From Odoribacter sp. AF15-53 (GTDB lineage: Bacteria > Bacteroidota > Bacteroidia > Bacteroidales > Marinifilaceae), in assembly GCF_003479425.1 (NCBI RefSeq), contig NZ_QUHC01000010.1, forward strand, positions 1 to 64,000: a stretch of DNA of 64,000 bases. Reading direction: 5' to 3'. The notes under the pieces are model-generated. The model made no database searches and was not told the origin of the DNA. It saw only the letters and a list, made by a program, of their open reading frames with translations. Shown here in pieces: positions 42,937-50,210 of this stretch; positions within the stretch are counted from its first letter, which is position 1, and every line of letters starts with the position of its first letter. Position numbers and translations under genes: made by a program.

Positions 42937-43890
42937 TCAGAATTTTCTTAACCGGAGTATTCTAGGTATATACGTTGAAATATGCCGTGCTTTTTTCGTG
43001 TCGTACACGTCGGCAATCTTGATCAGAATGGCGGTTTCCTCGACACCCCCGAATCCGGGATTTATTGCCGTCCCGAAAGATTTCATGGAGGGCGACAAGC
43101 TCATGTAGGCATTCACCAACGGCGGAATGTTTTCCCCGTGTTCCCGGACGTAACGGGAAAGAATACGGTAGTCCTCGTCATAATTGTTTCCACACAGGAT
43201 TTGCCCCAATTTCTCTTCATTGATATGAATTTCAAGTGGAGTAATCGGCTCGACAAGTCTTTCATGGTCTTTAAAATACTTGCGCATGAAGTAGAGAATC
43301 ATATCGCGAGCCTCGATATTAAAACTGGTATACATGGTTACCTTCCCGAAGAAGTATTCCATACCGGGATTCTCGACCGTGAGCGCACCCAAGCCGTCCC
43401 ATAAGTTATCCAGAGCAAAGAGTGATTTACGCCCCATTTTGCTGGACTGGTACAAGGGTTGCACGAATGAACGTCCCAGTTCGATCATTTTCGTCAAGTA
43501 TTCTTTTTTGAATTGCCCGGAAAAACGGAATAATTCCGTTGTGGCCAGATTGGGTTCTCCCTCGCTGTTCAATGGTAAATTATCACATAAGATATAGCGG
43601 TATCCTCCTAGAATTTCCTGTTCTTTGGGGTCCCACACGATTAATTGCTGATAGGGGACTTGTTCGTCAGTATCGAAAGGATCGATATCAACTTCTTTCC
43701 CGGTACCGCCTCCGGCCGTTCTGAAAGTCAATTCCCGTAATCTCCCGACTTCTCTCATCAGGTTCGGGCTGTTGAAAGCATTGAACGAGTAAATCTCGTT
43801 TCCCCCTTTATTGGTTTTACGAACGAATCTTTCCTCCGTGAGTTCTGCCAATAATTTAGCTTTGTTTACAGGATAGATAACTGGTTGCAT
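42937..43890 (-). CDS. GNAT/hemolysin-type N-acyltransferase (GlsB-like, glycine lipid synthesis)
   Basis: 317 residues from the ATG at 43890; the ORF could extend 30 nt and would then overlap the upstream gene. The sequence fits the OlsB/hemolysin-like acyltransferase family: ILGGYRYIL near residue 95, IELGRSFV near 133, LFALDNLWDGLG near 156, then PPLVNAYMSLSPSMKSFGTA near 270. In Bacteroides thetaiotaomicron the GlsB enzyme N-acylates glycine and works with the O-acyltransferase GlsA. Here a PlsC-like gene lies directly upstream on the same strand, matching that pairing. The assignment is by family and context. Confidence 0.85.
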   Translation of the reverse strand: MQPVIYPVNKAKLLAELTEERFVRKTNKGGNEIYSFNAFNSPNLMREVGRLRELTFRTAGGGTGKEVDIDPFDTDEQVPYQQLIVWDPKEQEILGGYRYILCDNLPLNSEGEPNLATTELFRFSGQFKKEYLTKMIELGRSFVQPLYQSSKMGRKSLFALDNLWDGLGALTVENPGMEYFFGKVTMYTSFNIEARDMILYFMRKYFKDHERLVEPITPLEIHINEEKLGQILCGNNYDEDYRILSRYVREHGENIPPLVNAYMSLSPSMKSFGTAINPGFGGVEETAILIKIADVYDTKKARHISTYIPRILRLRKF

Positions 43891-43903
43891 AGTGTGTGTG
43901 GAT

Positions 43904-44719
43904 CTATAATTGATAGACAATTTTCTTTATTTCTGCTGCCCATTCTTTCGGGGTTTTGCTTTTATCCAGCGATTCCCATTTGATGGGTTTCCCGATGACC
44001 AGGGTAAAGGTGGAACCCCGTTTCTTGAATGTTTCTTTGGGTAAGTACATCATTTCAAGGTTGACTTTTAATCCTATTTTGGTGCGGAAATTAGCTAGAT
44101 TATAAAAGAATTTTGAATTTTCGGCTTTTACCCGGATCGGGATAATGTCCCGTTGGTATTTTATAGCTTTTGTGATAAAACTTTTCTGCCATTCCGGGTC
44201 GTGAACCACCCCGTTGTATTTGCGGCTTACCATTCCGGCCGGGAACGTGATGACCTGGGCATCGGAGGCGAAAGCTGCTTCCAAATCCACGGCTGCTTCT
44301 TTAGCCAAGGCTCCGTGTTTGTTGACGGGTAAGAAGATGTTGTTCAGGTTTTTGAGATTCATCAATAGGTCATTTACCGGAAACTTGAGTTGCTTGTATA
44401 TTTTTCCCAAGAAGGAGATCAGGATGATCCCGTCAGGTCCTCCTAAAGCATGATTGGCTGCAAAAATGTAGCGCCCGTCGGGATCGGGAAGATTTTCTTT
44501 ACCTTCAATAATATAAGATATGTCCAAGTATTCAAGAATTCCCTCGGCAAAATCCAGTCCTTTGCGATCCCCGTATTTGGAGATAAAATCGTTGATCTGA
44601 TCTTGGCAGATAACACGTTTTAGGAAGGAGTAAACGAATTTTGGAATCCAACGAGCTAGTTTAGGATTCTTACTTTTGAATAGCTGTTCTATATATACTG
44701 GTTTGACAGTTTCTTCCAT
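43904..44719 (-). CDS. PlsC-like acyltransferase (GlsA-like)
   Basis: 271 residues. The acyltransferase block I is ANHALGGPDG near residue 88, with block III PAGMVSRKYNG near 160. Like GlsA of Bacteroides, it probably O-acylates the N-acyl-glycine (or ornithine/serinolipid) made by the neighbouring GlsB-like enzyme, using acyl-ACP at the inner membrane. It may instead act in phospholipid synthesis. A TATCTTTG -7 element lies about 41 nt upstream (44760-44767). It is the first gene of the two-gene unit. Confidence 0.85.
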   Translation of the reverse strand: MEETVKPVYIEQLFKSKNPKLARWIPKFVYSFLKRVICQDQINDFISKYGDRKGLDFAEGILEYLDISYIIEGKENLPDPDGRYIFAANHALGGPDGIILISFLGKIYKQLKFPVNDLLMNLKNLNNIFLPVNKHGALAKEAAVDLEAAFASDAQVITFPAGMVSRKYNGVVHDPEWQKSFITKAIKYQRDIIPIRVKAENSKFFYNLANFRTKIGLKVNLEMMYLPKETFKKRGSTFTLVIGKPIKWESLDKSKTPKEWAAEIKKIVYQL

Positions 44720-44759
44720 AATTATTGTGAATTGAATTGGGTTACTTCAAAACTTTCGA

Positions 44760-44767
44760 CAAAGATA
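44760..44767 (-). promoter_or_regulatory. -7 element of the GlsA/GlsB-like operon
   Basis: TATCTTTG on the minus strand about 41 nt upstream of the start at 44719, without a matching TTTG at the expected distance. Confidence 0.35.
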
Positions 44768-44865
44768 AAAAACCTTATTCAATAAAATTCGTTAGAGAGG
44801 ATATGAATTGAAAAATATGAACATTTTTAATGGATAGAATAAGTTAAACGCAAAAAAAGAGAACT

Positions 44866-46554
44866 ATGAGAAAATTATCTTTGATAACGAGTGGAGTTAT
44901 TTTGATGCTTTCTTTCTTGATGGTGGGGTGTAATACCATGAAGAAGTTGGAGAGAGAGGCTATCGAAACGGCAATTGTGGGGAAAGTTTCTCCTCAGCAG
45001 TTGACCGCGGTGGATGGGGTTGTGAATTTTAATTATAATATTGCTTTTGCTCCCAAGCAGTTTTATAAAAAGTTGATATTGAAGGTGACTCCTAAAATGC
45101 AATATCCCGGTGGGGAAGAGGTTATGGAGCCTCTTTATTTCCAAGGAGAGAAGGTGAAGGGAACGAATTATCCGGTGGTGAAATATCAAGGAAATACGTT
45201 AGCTACTTATAACCTGTCATTCCCGTATCGTGAAGGAATGCAAAAAGGTGTTTTAATAGCAGATATAGAGGCTATTATGGGTAACAAGGTCGTGGCGTTG
45301 ACTCCGGCAATACTGAATACGAACGGGGTGAAAGAATGGAAAACATACATGTATTCTCTACCGAATAACCCGGATGCAATTCCTTTGTTCACTGAAACTT
45401 TCGTGAAAGATGTTCCGGCAACAGGCGTTGGCGTGGTTGGCGGGTACGTATTATTCCCGTTGGCTAAATCCGTGATACCGGATGCACAGAAGAAATCATC
45501 TGTGATGACACAAGCTGTCCAGACGATGAAGAGTATATTGGCAGACAAGAATGCCCAGATTACGAATATGGTTGTGTATATTTCCAGTTCTCCGGAGGGA
45601 TCGGAAAGACTGAACAAGAATTTGACCACGAATCGTTTCAATGCAGCCAAGGCTTTCTTCGTGAAGGATTTGGGATTGACTAATACGCCGATGATGAAGA
45701 ATTCTAAGTTTATCACGTCTAACTTGGTAAACGAGAATTGGGAAGGTTTGTATATGTTGGTGAATGATTCTAATTTGAAGAATAAGGTACAAATCGTGAA
45801 AGATTTGAAGAATGCCCCGAATTTACAAAAACGGGAAGCTGTTCTTGAATCTTATATCAAGACGGTACCGGAATTGAAAGATGTGATTCTTCCGACTTTG
45901 CGTCGTGCTGATTTCTTTATTTTCTATACCGTGCCGGGAGTGATGCAAGTGGAGGATCAAGCAACTGCTTATTATGTTCCTCAATTGCAAGAAACCTCTG
46001 TATTGTCCGCACGTACGGATGCGAATTTGTTGAATGATTTGGCTGTTATGGCTATTCGAAATAAAGATTACAGGAAAGCGAAGAAATTGTTAGAATCGGC
46101 TGTCGTGATCGGTCAACAACCGGAAATTTCTAACAATTTGGGAATCGTTTACCAGAATGAGGGTAACAACACCCAAGCAAAAGAGATGTATACCAAAGCT
46201 TCTATCAAGAATGAAGCCAAGTATAATTTGGGAATGTTGTTATTGAAAGATAAAGAGTATAATAAGGCTATTCCTTATTTGAAGGCTATGCCGAGTGTAA
46301 ACCTAGCTTATGCCCAGTTAATGGCTAATGATAATCGTGCCGCTTTGGAAACATTGAAAAAATTGAATCTAACGGATGGGTATGAATATTATATGATGGC
46401 CGTGGCTGCAGCGAGAATAAAAGACGTGCAGACGATGGCCGTGGCTTTGCAGAAAGCGATACAGCTTGATCCGCAGTTGAAACAGATGGCCGGTACTGAT
46501 AAAGAATTTTATCCTTACGCGCAGGAAAGTATTTATTTGGATATTGTTGATTAG
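44866..46554 (+). CDS. TPR-containing lipoprotein
   Basis: 562 residues. The leader ends in MVGC (lipobox Cys22). Residues about 40-300 are beta-rich with FNYNIAFAPKQF and a region (MVVYISSSPEGS near 240) resembling an OmpA-like fragment. Residues about 385-545 hold TPR-like helical repeats: LNDLAVMAIRNKDYRKAKKLLESA, ISNNLGIVYQNEGN and AKYNLGMLLLKDKEYNKAI. It is probably an outer-membrane-associated scaffold, as in other Bacteroidetes TPR/OmpA lipoproteins. No partner gene is adjacent. A strong hairpin follows the stop. Confidence 0.82.
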   Translation: MRKLSLITSGVILMLSFLMVGCNTMKKLEREAIETAIVGKVSPQQLTAVDGVVNFNYNIAFAPKQFYKKLILKVTPKMQYPGGEEVMEPLYFQGEKVKGTNYPVVKYQGNTLATYNLSFPYREGMQKGVLIADIEAIMGNKVVALTPAILNTNGVKEWKTYMYSLPNNPDAIPLFTETFVKDVPATGVGVVGGYVLFPLAKSVIPDAQKKSSVMTQAVQTMKSILADKNAQITNMVVYISSSPEGSERLNKNLTTNRFNAAKAFFVKDLGLTNTPMMKNSKFITSNLVNENWEGLYMLVNDSNLKNKVQIVKDLKNAPNLQKREAVLESYIKTVPELKDVILPTLRRADFFIFYTVPGVMQVEDQATAYYVPQLQETSVLSARTDANLLNDLAVMAIRNKDYRKAKKLLESAVVIGQQPEISNNLGIVYQNEGNNTQAKEMYTKASIKNEAKYNLGMLLLKDKEYNKAIPYLKAMPSVNLAYAQLMANDNRAALETLKKLNLTDGYEYYMMAVAAARIKDVQTMAVALQKAIQLDPQLKQMAGTDKEFYPYAQESIYLDIVD

Positions 46555-46559
46555 ATTAG

Positions 46560-46587
46560 TCGGGTGATAGCTTTTGCTATCACCCGA
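46560..46587 (+). terminator. terminator-like hairpin after TPR lipoprotein gene
   Basis: CGGGTGATAGC-TTTT-GCTATCACCCG, 11-bp perfect stem, just after the stop codon. The T-run afterwards is weak (GATTAG). Confidence 0.6.
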
Positions 46588-46590
46588 TTA

Positions 46591-46818
46591 GTTACAAGTT
46601 GCAGGTTGAGCCTGCGGCTCTGCAGGTTACAAGTTTTTCTTGACCTGTAATTCTGGGAAGTAATTGTTGTTTCGTAAAATATTCGAATATTGTTGATTAA
46701 AATTGTTTGACTTTGCTTTGTAAAATAGGGCCATAGCGAAAGCTATGGCCCTATTTGTTACAAGTAAACAAGGAACTTGTAACAAATAGGGCCGCAGGCT
46801 CAACTTGCAACTTGTAAC
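46591..46818. mobile_element. MITE-like element with 28-bp inverted ends
   Basis: The outer arms 46591-46618 and 46791-46818 are inverted copies with one mismatch in 28. Inside are AGGGCCATAGC-GAAA-GCTATGGCCCT (about 46727-46752) and a 19-bp perfect inverted repeat (46747-46765 with 46775-46793). No ORF of size is enclosed. Target-site duplication is not certain. It may be a MITE, a REP-like element or a folded intergenic RNA. Confidence 0.5.
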
Positions 46819-46839
46819 TTTGTAAAACAACTTGTTGTT

Positions 46840-47394
46840 TTACAAAACCTTATCCGGATTTTGTTTGATGAAATCGCCCCAATCTTTGCATTTGGAGCTA
46901 CCCGTGGTGGGGAGATTACCCTGTAAATGATGGCAATAGGCGATAGCAATGGCATCTGTTTCATCCAAAGTGGAGATCGTTGTGGGCATATTCATGAATT
47001 TGCCGAGAAGTATGGCGATCTGTTCTTTGGATGCTTCTCCTGTGCCCGTGATGCTCATTTTTATTTTTTTGGGTGCGTACTCAAAGATCGGGATATTCCG
47101 TTGAAGGGCAGCCGCGATGGCGACACCTTGTGCCCGTCCGAGTTTCAACATGGATTGGATGTTCTTGCCATAAAATTGTGCTTCAATAGCCAGTTCATCC
47201 GGGTGATAGGAGTCGATGACTTGTAGGGTACGTTGAAATACTCGTTGCAATTTAAGATAAGGATCTGTCATTTTTTTCATGTCTACGACTCCCGATACGA
47301 CAAGTTCCGGTTTGCAATTCTTACCGGTTGTTTTAAGTATCGCGTATCCCATGAAGTTTGTACCGGGGTCAATGCCCATGATCAGTTTTTCCAT
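46840..47394 (-). CDS. ruvC: Holliday junction resolvase RuvC
   Basis: 184 residues. It cleaves four-way DNA junctions with RuvAB during recombination repair. The catalytic carboxylates are Asp7 in GIDPGTN, Glu near 69 in IEAQFYGKN, and the C-terminal pair in DETDAIAIAYCH near 140. A TATATTTG -7 element lies 25-32 nt upstream. ruvAB are not adjacent. Confidence 0.97.
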   Translation of the reverse strand: MEKLIMGIDPGTNFMGYAILKTTGKNCKPELVVSGVVDMKKMTDPYLKLQRVFQRTLQVIDSYHPDELAIEAQFYGKNIQSMLKLGRAQGVAIAAALQRNIPIFEYAPKKIKMSITGTGEASKEQIAILLGKFMNMPTTISTLDETDAIAIAYCHHLQGNLPTTGSSKCKDWGDFIKQNPDKVL

Positions 47395-47463
47395 TATCTA
47401 TATACTATTTATGTGTTACAAATATAATGAAAATCTACTTGGGTTTCATGAATATGTGCTGTA

Positions 47464-47769
47464 TTATTCGATCTCTTCCAGTGTGGTACTGAAGTGCAAG
47501 AGATTTTGTCCGAACAATTCAATCAGAACGCCTAGTAGTTTGTCTTTGTATATATCAATGAAAATGGCGTAGTCTTCTTCCGAGGGGAACACGAGTTGGA
47601 GGGAGAAGGAGCGGCCTTCTTCTTCGTGGACGATAACTCGTGTGAACAGTATATCGCAGCATAAACCTTTTGCTTTGACATAAGGGATATAGAATTCTTT
47701 GATTGATTTGATTAATCCTGCCGCGATTTCGTCATCAACGTGAAAAGTTGTATTGTATACAAGTCTCAT
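47464..47769 (-). CDS. DUF4286 family protein
   Basis: 101 residues, small and acidic. The layout VYNTTFHVDD at 4-13, then a FTRVIVHEEEGRSFSLQLVF strand pair, matches the DUF4286 family of Bacteroidetes, which adopt a small alpha-beta fold of unknown role. It sits between ruvC and serS on the same strand, separated from serS by a long terminator hairpin. Confidence 0.85.
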   Translation of the reverse strand: MRLVYNTTFHVDDEIAAGLIKSIKEFYIPYVKAKGLCCDILFTRVIVHEEEGRSFSLQLVFPSEEDYAIFIDIYKDKLLGVLIELFGQNLLHFSTTLEEIE

Positions 47770-47804
47770 AATTTGGTTGGTTTAAATTAAAAGCTAGAAT
47801 AAAA

Positions 47805-47887
47805 AAACTTCGTGATTTATAATTACGGTGATGAAGATTAAAAAGTTATTTATAATCTTTCCGTGTGATAGATAAATCACGAAGTTT
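47805..47887 (-). terminator. long terminator hairpin after serS
   Basis: Arms 47805-47820 and 47872-47887 (16 bp, AAACTTCGTGATTTAT and its complement) enclose an inner AAGATTA/TAATCTT stem. On the minus strand it is followed by TTTTTTATT, which supports termination of serS transcription. The size (83 nt) is unusually large. Confidence 0.7.
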
Positions 47888-47914
47888 CAAGTATCTAGCT
47901 CTAAACTACAACGT

Positions 47915-49189
47915 TTATTTTATATAGTCTGTACCCATGAAACCACGAAGTACATCCGGTACACGAATTCCTTCGGGTGTCTGGTTGTTTTCCAACAGGG
48001 AGGCCACGATTCGCGGTAAGGCTAGTGCGCTACCGTTGAGCGTGTGTACCATGGTCGTTTTTTTGTCTCCTTTATCCCGGAAACGTAATTTCAAACGGTT
48101 TGCCTGGAACTCTTCGAAGTTGGAAACAGAACTGACTTCTAGCCAACGGTTCTGAGCCTTGGAGAAGACTTCAAAATCGAACGTGAGGGCAGACGTAAAG
48201 CTCAGGTCTCCACCACATAGGCGAACGATCCGGTAGGGTAGACCCAACTTGATCAACAGGCCTTCCACGTGTTTTACCATGCCGTCAAGAGCCTCGTAAG
48301 ATACTTCCGGACGGGTGATCTGCACGATCTCTACTTTGTCAAATTGGTGCAGACGATTCAAACCGCGGACGTCTTTCCCGTATGATCCGGCTTCCCGACG
48401 GAAACAAGCGGAGTAGGCCGTGTTTTTGATCGGTAATTGATCGGCTTCCACGATCATATCCCGGTAAAGGTTGGTTACGGGTACTTCAGCAGTAGGGATA
48501 AGGTATAGCTTATCTTCGTTCACGTAGTACATCTGACCGTCTTTATCGGGTAACTGTCCGGTACCAAAACCGGAATCCTCGTTAACCACGAGTGGCGGCA
48601 TCACTTCCTGATAACCTGCTTTTATGTTTTCTTCCAAGAAGAAATAAATTAAGGCTCTTTGTAAACGGGCCCCCAAGCCTTTGTACACGGGGAAGCCGGC
48701 TCCCGTGATTTTAACCCCGGCCTCTAAATCGATCAGTTGATATTTCTTGGCCAGATCCCAGTGGGGAAGTTGCCCCTCTTCATGAGCGGGAATATTATCG
48801 CTTATTTTGACGATCACGTTGTCCGCATCGCTCTTGCCGGGAGGAACGGAATCGTGGGGCAAGTTGGGTAAACGCACGATTAAGGCGTTTAACTCGGTCA
48901 TGGCGTTATTATGTTTGGCTGTCAATGCAGCGATCTCTTCTTTTAGACGGGTCGTGTTGGCTTTGGCATTTTCGGCTTCTTCTTTTTTCCCTTCTTTCAT
49001 CAGGGACCCGATTTGCTTGGAGATGCTATTCATTTCGGATTGCTTGTCGTCCGATTCTTTTTGTAAGTTCTTTCTCTCGTTGTCGAGAGCTATGATTTTC
49101 TCAACTAATTCCTTGGCATCAAAGTTCTTCACGGCTAATTTTCGAATGACCGTGTCTTTGTTTTCCTGAATAAATTTAAGGTTTAGCAT
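47915..49189 (-). CDS. serS: seryl-tRNA synthetase
   Basis: 424 residues. An N-terminal coiled-coil arm (about 30-105, Lys/Glu-rich) binds tRNA-Ser. The class II core has motif 2 near ACFRREAGSYGKDVRGLNRLHQFDKVE and motif 3 near LNGSALALPRIVASLLEN. It attaches serine to tRNA-Ser and tRNA-Sec. The rpmA terminator (49275-49305) lies just upstream, so serS has its own start. Confidence 0.97.
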   Translation of the reverse strand: MLNLKFIQENKDTVIRKLAVKNFDAKELVEKIIALDNERKNLQKESDDKQSEMNSISKQIGSLMKEGKKEEAENAKANTTRLKEEIAALTAKHNNAMTELNALIVRLPNLPHDSVPPGKSDADNVIVKISDNIPAHEEGQLPHWDLAKKYQLIDLEAGVKITGAGFPVYKGLGARLQRALIYFFLEENIKAGYQEVMPPLVVNEDSGFGTGQLPDKDGQMYYVNEDKLYLIPTAEVPVTNLYRDMIVEADQLPIKNTAYSACFRREAGSYGKDVRGLNRLHQFDKVEIVQITRPEVSYEALDGMVKHVEGLLIKLGLPYRIVRLCGGDLSFTSALTFDFEVFSKAQNRWLEVSSVSNFEEFQANRLKLRFRDKGDKKTTMVHTLNGSALALPRIVASLLENNQTPEGIRVPDVLRGFMGTDYIK

Positions 49190-49274
49190 CTCTAATAATT
49201 TTAGATTTTAAATTATAAATTATTGAAACAGGATTGACTTTTCGTTTTCCGGTTTCAAGGCGTAAAAATAAAAA

Positions 49275-49305
49275 AAACTCCTGTACTTTAATAGGACAGG
49301 AGTTT
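49275..49305 (-). terminator. terminator of rplU-rpmA
   Basis: AAACTCCTGT/ACAGGAGTTT (10 bp) with T-run on the minus strand, 21 nt past the rpmA stop. Confidence 0.85.
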
Positions 49306-49325
49306 AAATATTATCTTTTTTCTGC

Positions 49326-49586
49326 TTATTCAGCGATAGCTTCAATAGAAACGTAAGATTTGTTGTCTTGTTTTTTTCTGTAAACAACTTTTCCGTCGAT
49401 TAATGCGAACAAGGTATGATCTCTACCAATTCCCACGTTCAATCCCGGGTTATGTACTGTTCCTCTTTGACGAACTAAGATATTACCTGCTTTTGCAAAT
49501 TGTCCGCCAAATATCTTTACTCCTAATCGTTTACTTTCTGATTCACGACCGTTCTTAGAGCTACCGACTCCTTTCTTGTGTGCCAT
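49326..49586 (-). CDS. rpmA: 50S ribosomal protein L27
   Basis: 86 residues. The N-terminus [21 protein letters not shown], the [17 protein letters not shown] core and GRDHTLFAL are standard. L27 lies near the peptidyl-transferase centre. It is co-transcribed with rplU 32 nt upstream. Confidence 0.98.
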   Translation of the reverse strand: MAHKKGVGSSKNGRESESKRLGVKIFGGQFAKAGNILVRQRGTVHNPGLNVGIGRDHTLFALIDGKVVYRKKQDNKSYVSIEAIAE

Positions 49587-49618
49587 ATCGTTTTAAATTT
49601 TAGAAGTTACAAAATAAA

Positions 49619-49930
49619 TTAAGCGTTGATAGCTTCGATTTGAATCTGGGTCATACATTGACGATGACCGTTTTTCTTACAATATCCTTTTCTTCTCTTT
49701 TTCTTGAAGATGACAACTTTGTCAGCCTTTAAGTGAGATAATACTTTTGCCGTAACTTTAGCTCCTTCTACAACGGGGGTACCGATTTTGATGTCTCCTT
49801 CGTTGTCTACCAAAAGCACTTTTTCGAATTCTACTTGAGCACCTTCTTCTGCAGCTAGTCTATGAACATAGACTTTACGGTCTTTTTCAACCTTGAATTG
49901 TTGTCCTGCGATTTCTACAATTGCGTACAT
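49619..49930 (-). CDS. rplU: 50S ribosomal protein L21
   Basis: 103 residues. The N-terminal [17 protein letters not shown] and C-terminal [21 protein letters not shown] are typical; the Cys-containing tail is a Bacteroidetes feature. It belongs to the large subunit and is the first gene of rplU-rpmA with an excellent promoter. Confidence 0.98.
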   Translation of the reverse strand: MYAIVEIAGQQFKVEKDRKVYVHRLAAEEGAQVEFEKVLLVDNEGDIKIGTPVVEGAKVTAKVLSHLKADKVVIFKKKRRKGYCKKNGHRQCMTQIQIEAINA

Positions 49931-50010
49931 TGTTCTATTTCATTATTAAGTTAATACCGTGGGGTGGGATTCCTCCGCTTGTTGTACCCCTGAGGTTAAA
50001 TTTTCGCTCG

Positions 50011-50041
50011 GCAAAAGTAGTAATAGTTTTTGAACTGGCAA
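50011..50041 (-). promoter_or_regulatory. promoter of rplU-rpmA
   Basis: On the minus strand TTTG, a 19-nt spacer and TACTTTTG match the consensus exactly. The leader to rplU is about 75 nt. The rest of the 49931-50204 spacer holds no gene; a weak TATTTTTG -7 element for the plus-strand TonB gene lies at 50168-50175. Confidence 0.8.
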
Positions 50042-50210
50042 AGATAAACGAGTGATTTTTTGCCAAGTAATTTGATTTGGTTTGTAAGTTGACAACTGTA
50101 AATGTTAATTTTCATATTCTCATTTTATTATTGACGGGATAAATTGTGAATTTGTAAAAAAAAATCTTATTTTTGTTGCAAAGAGGGTTAAACATGTTAT
50201 TCGGATGATT

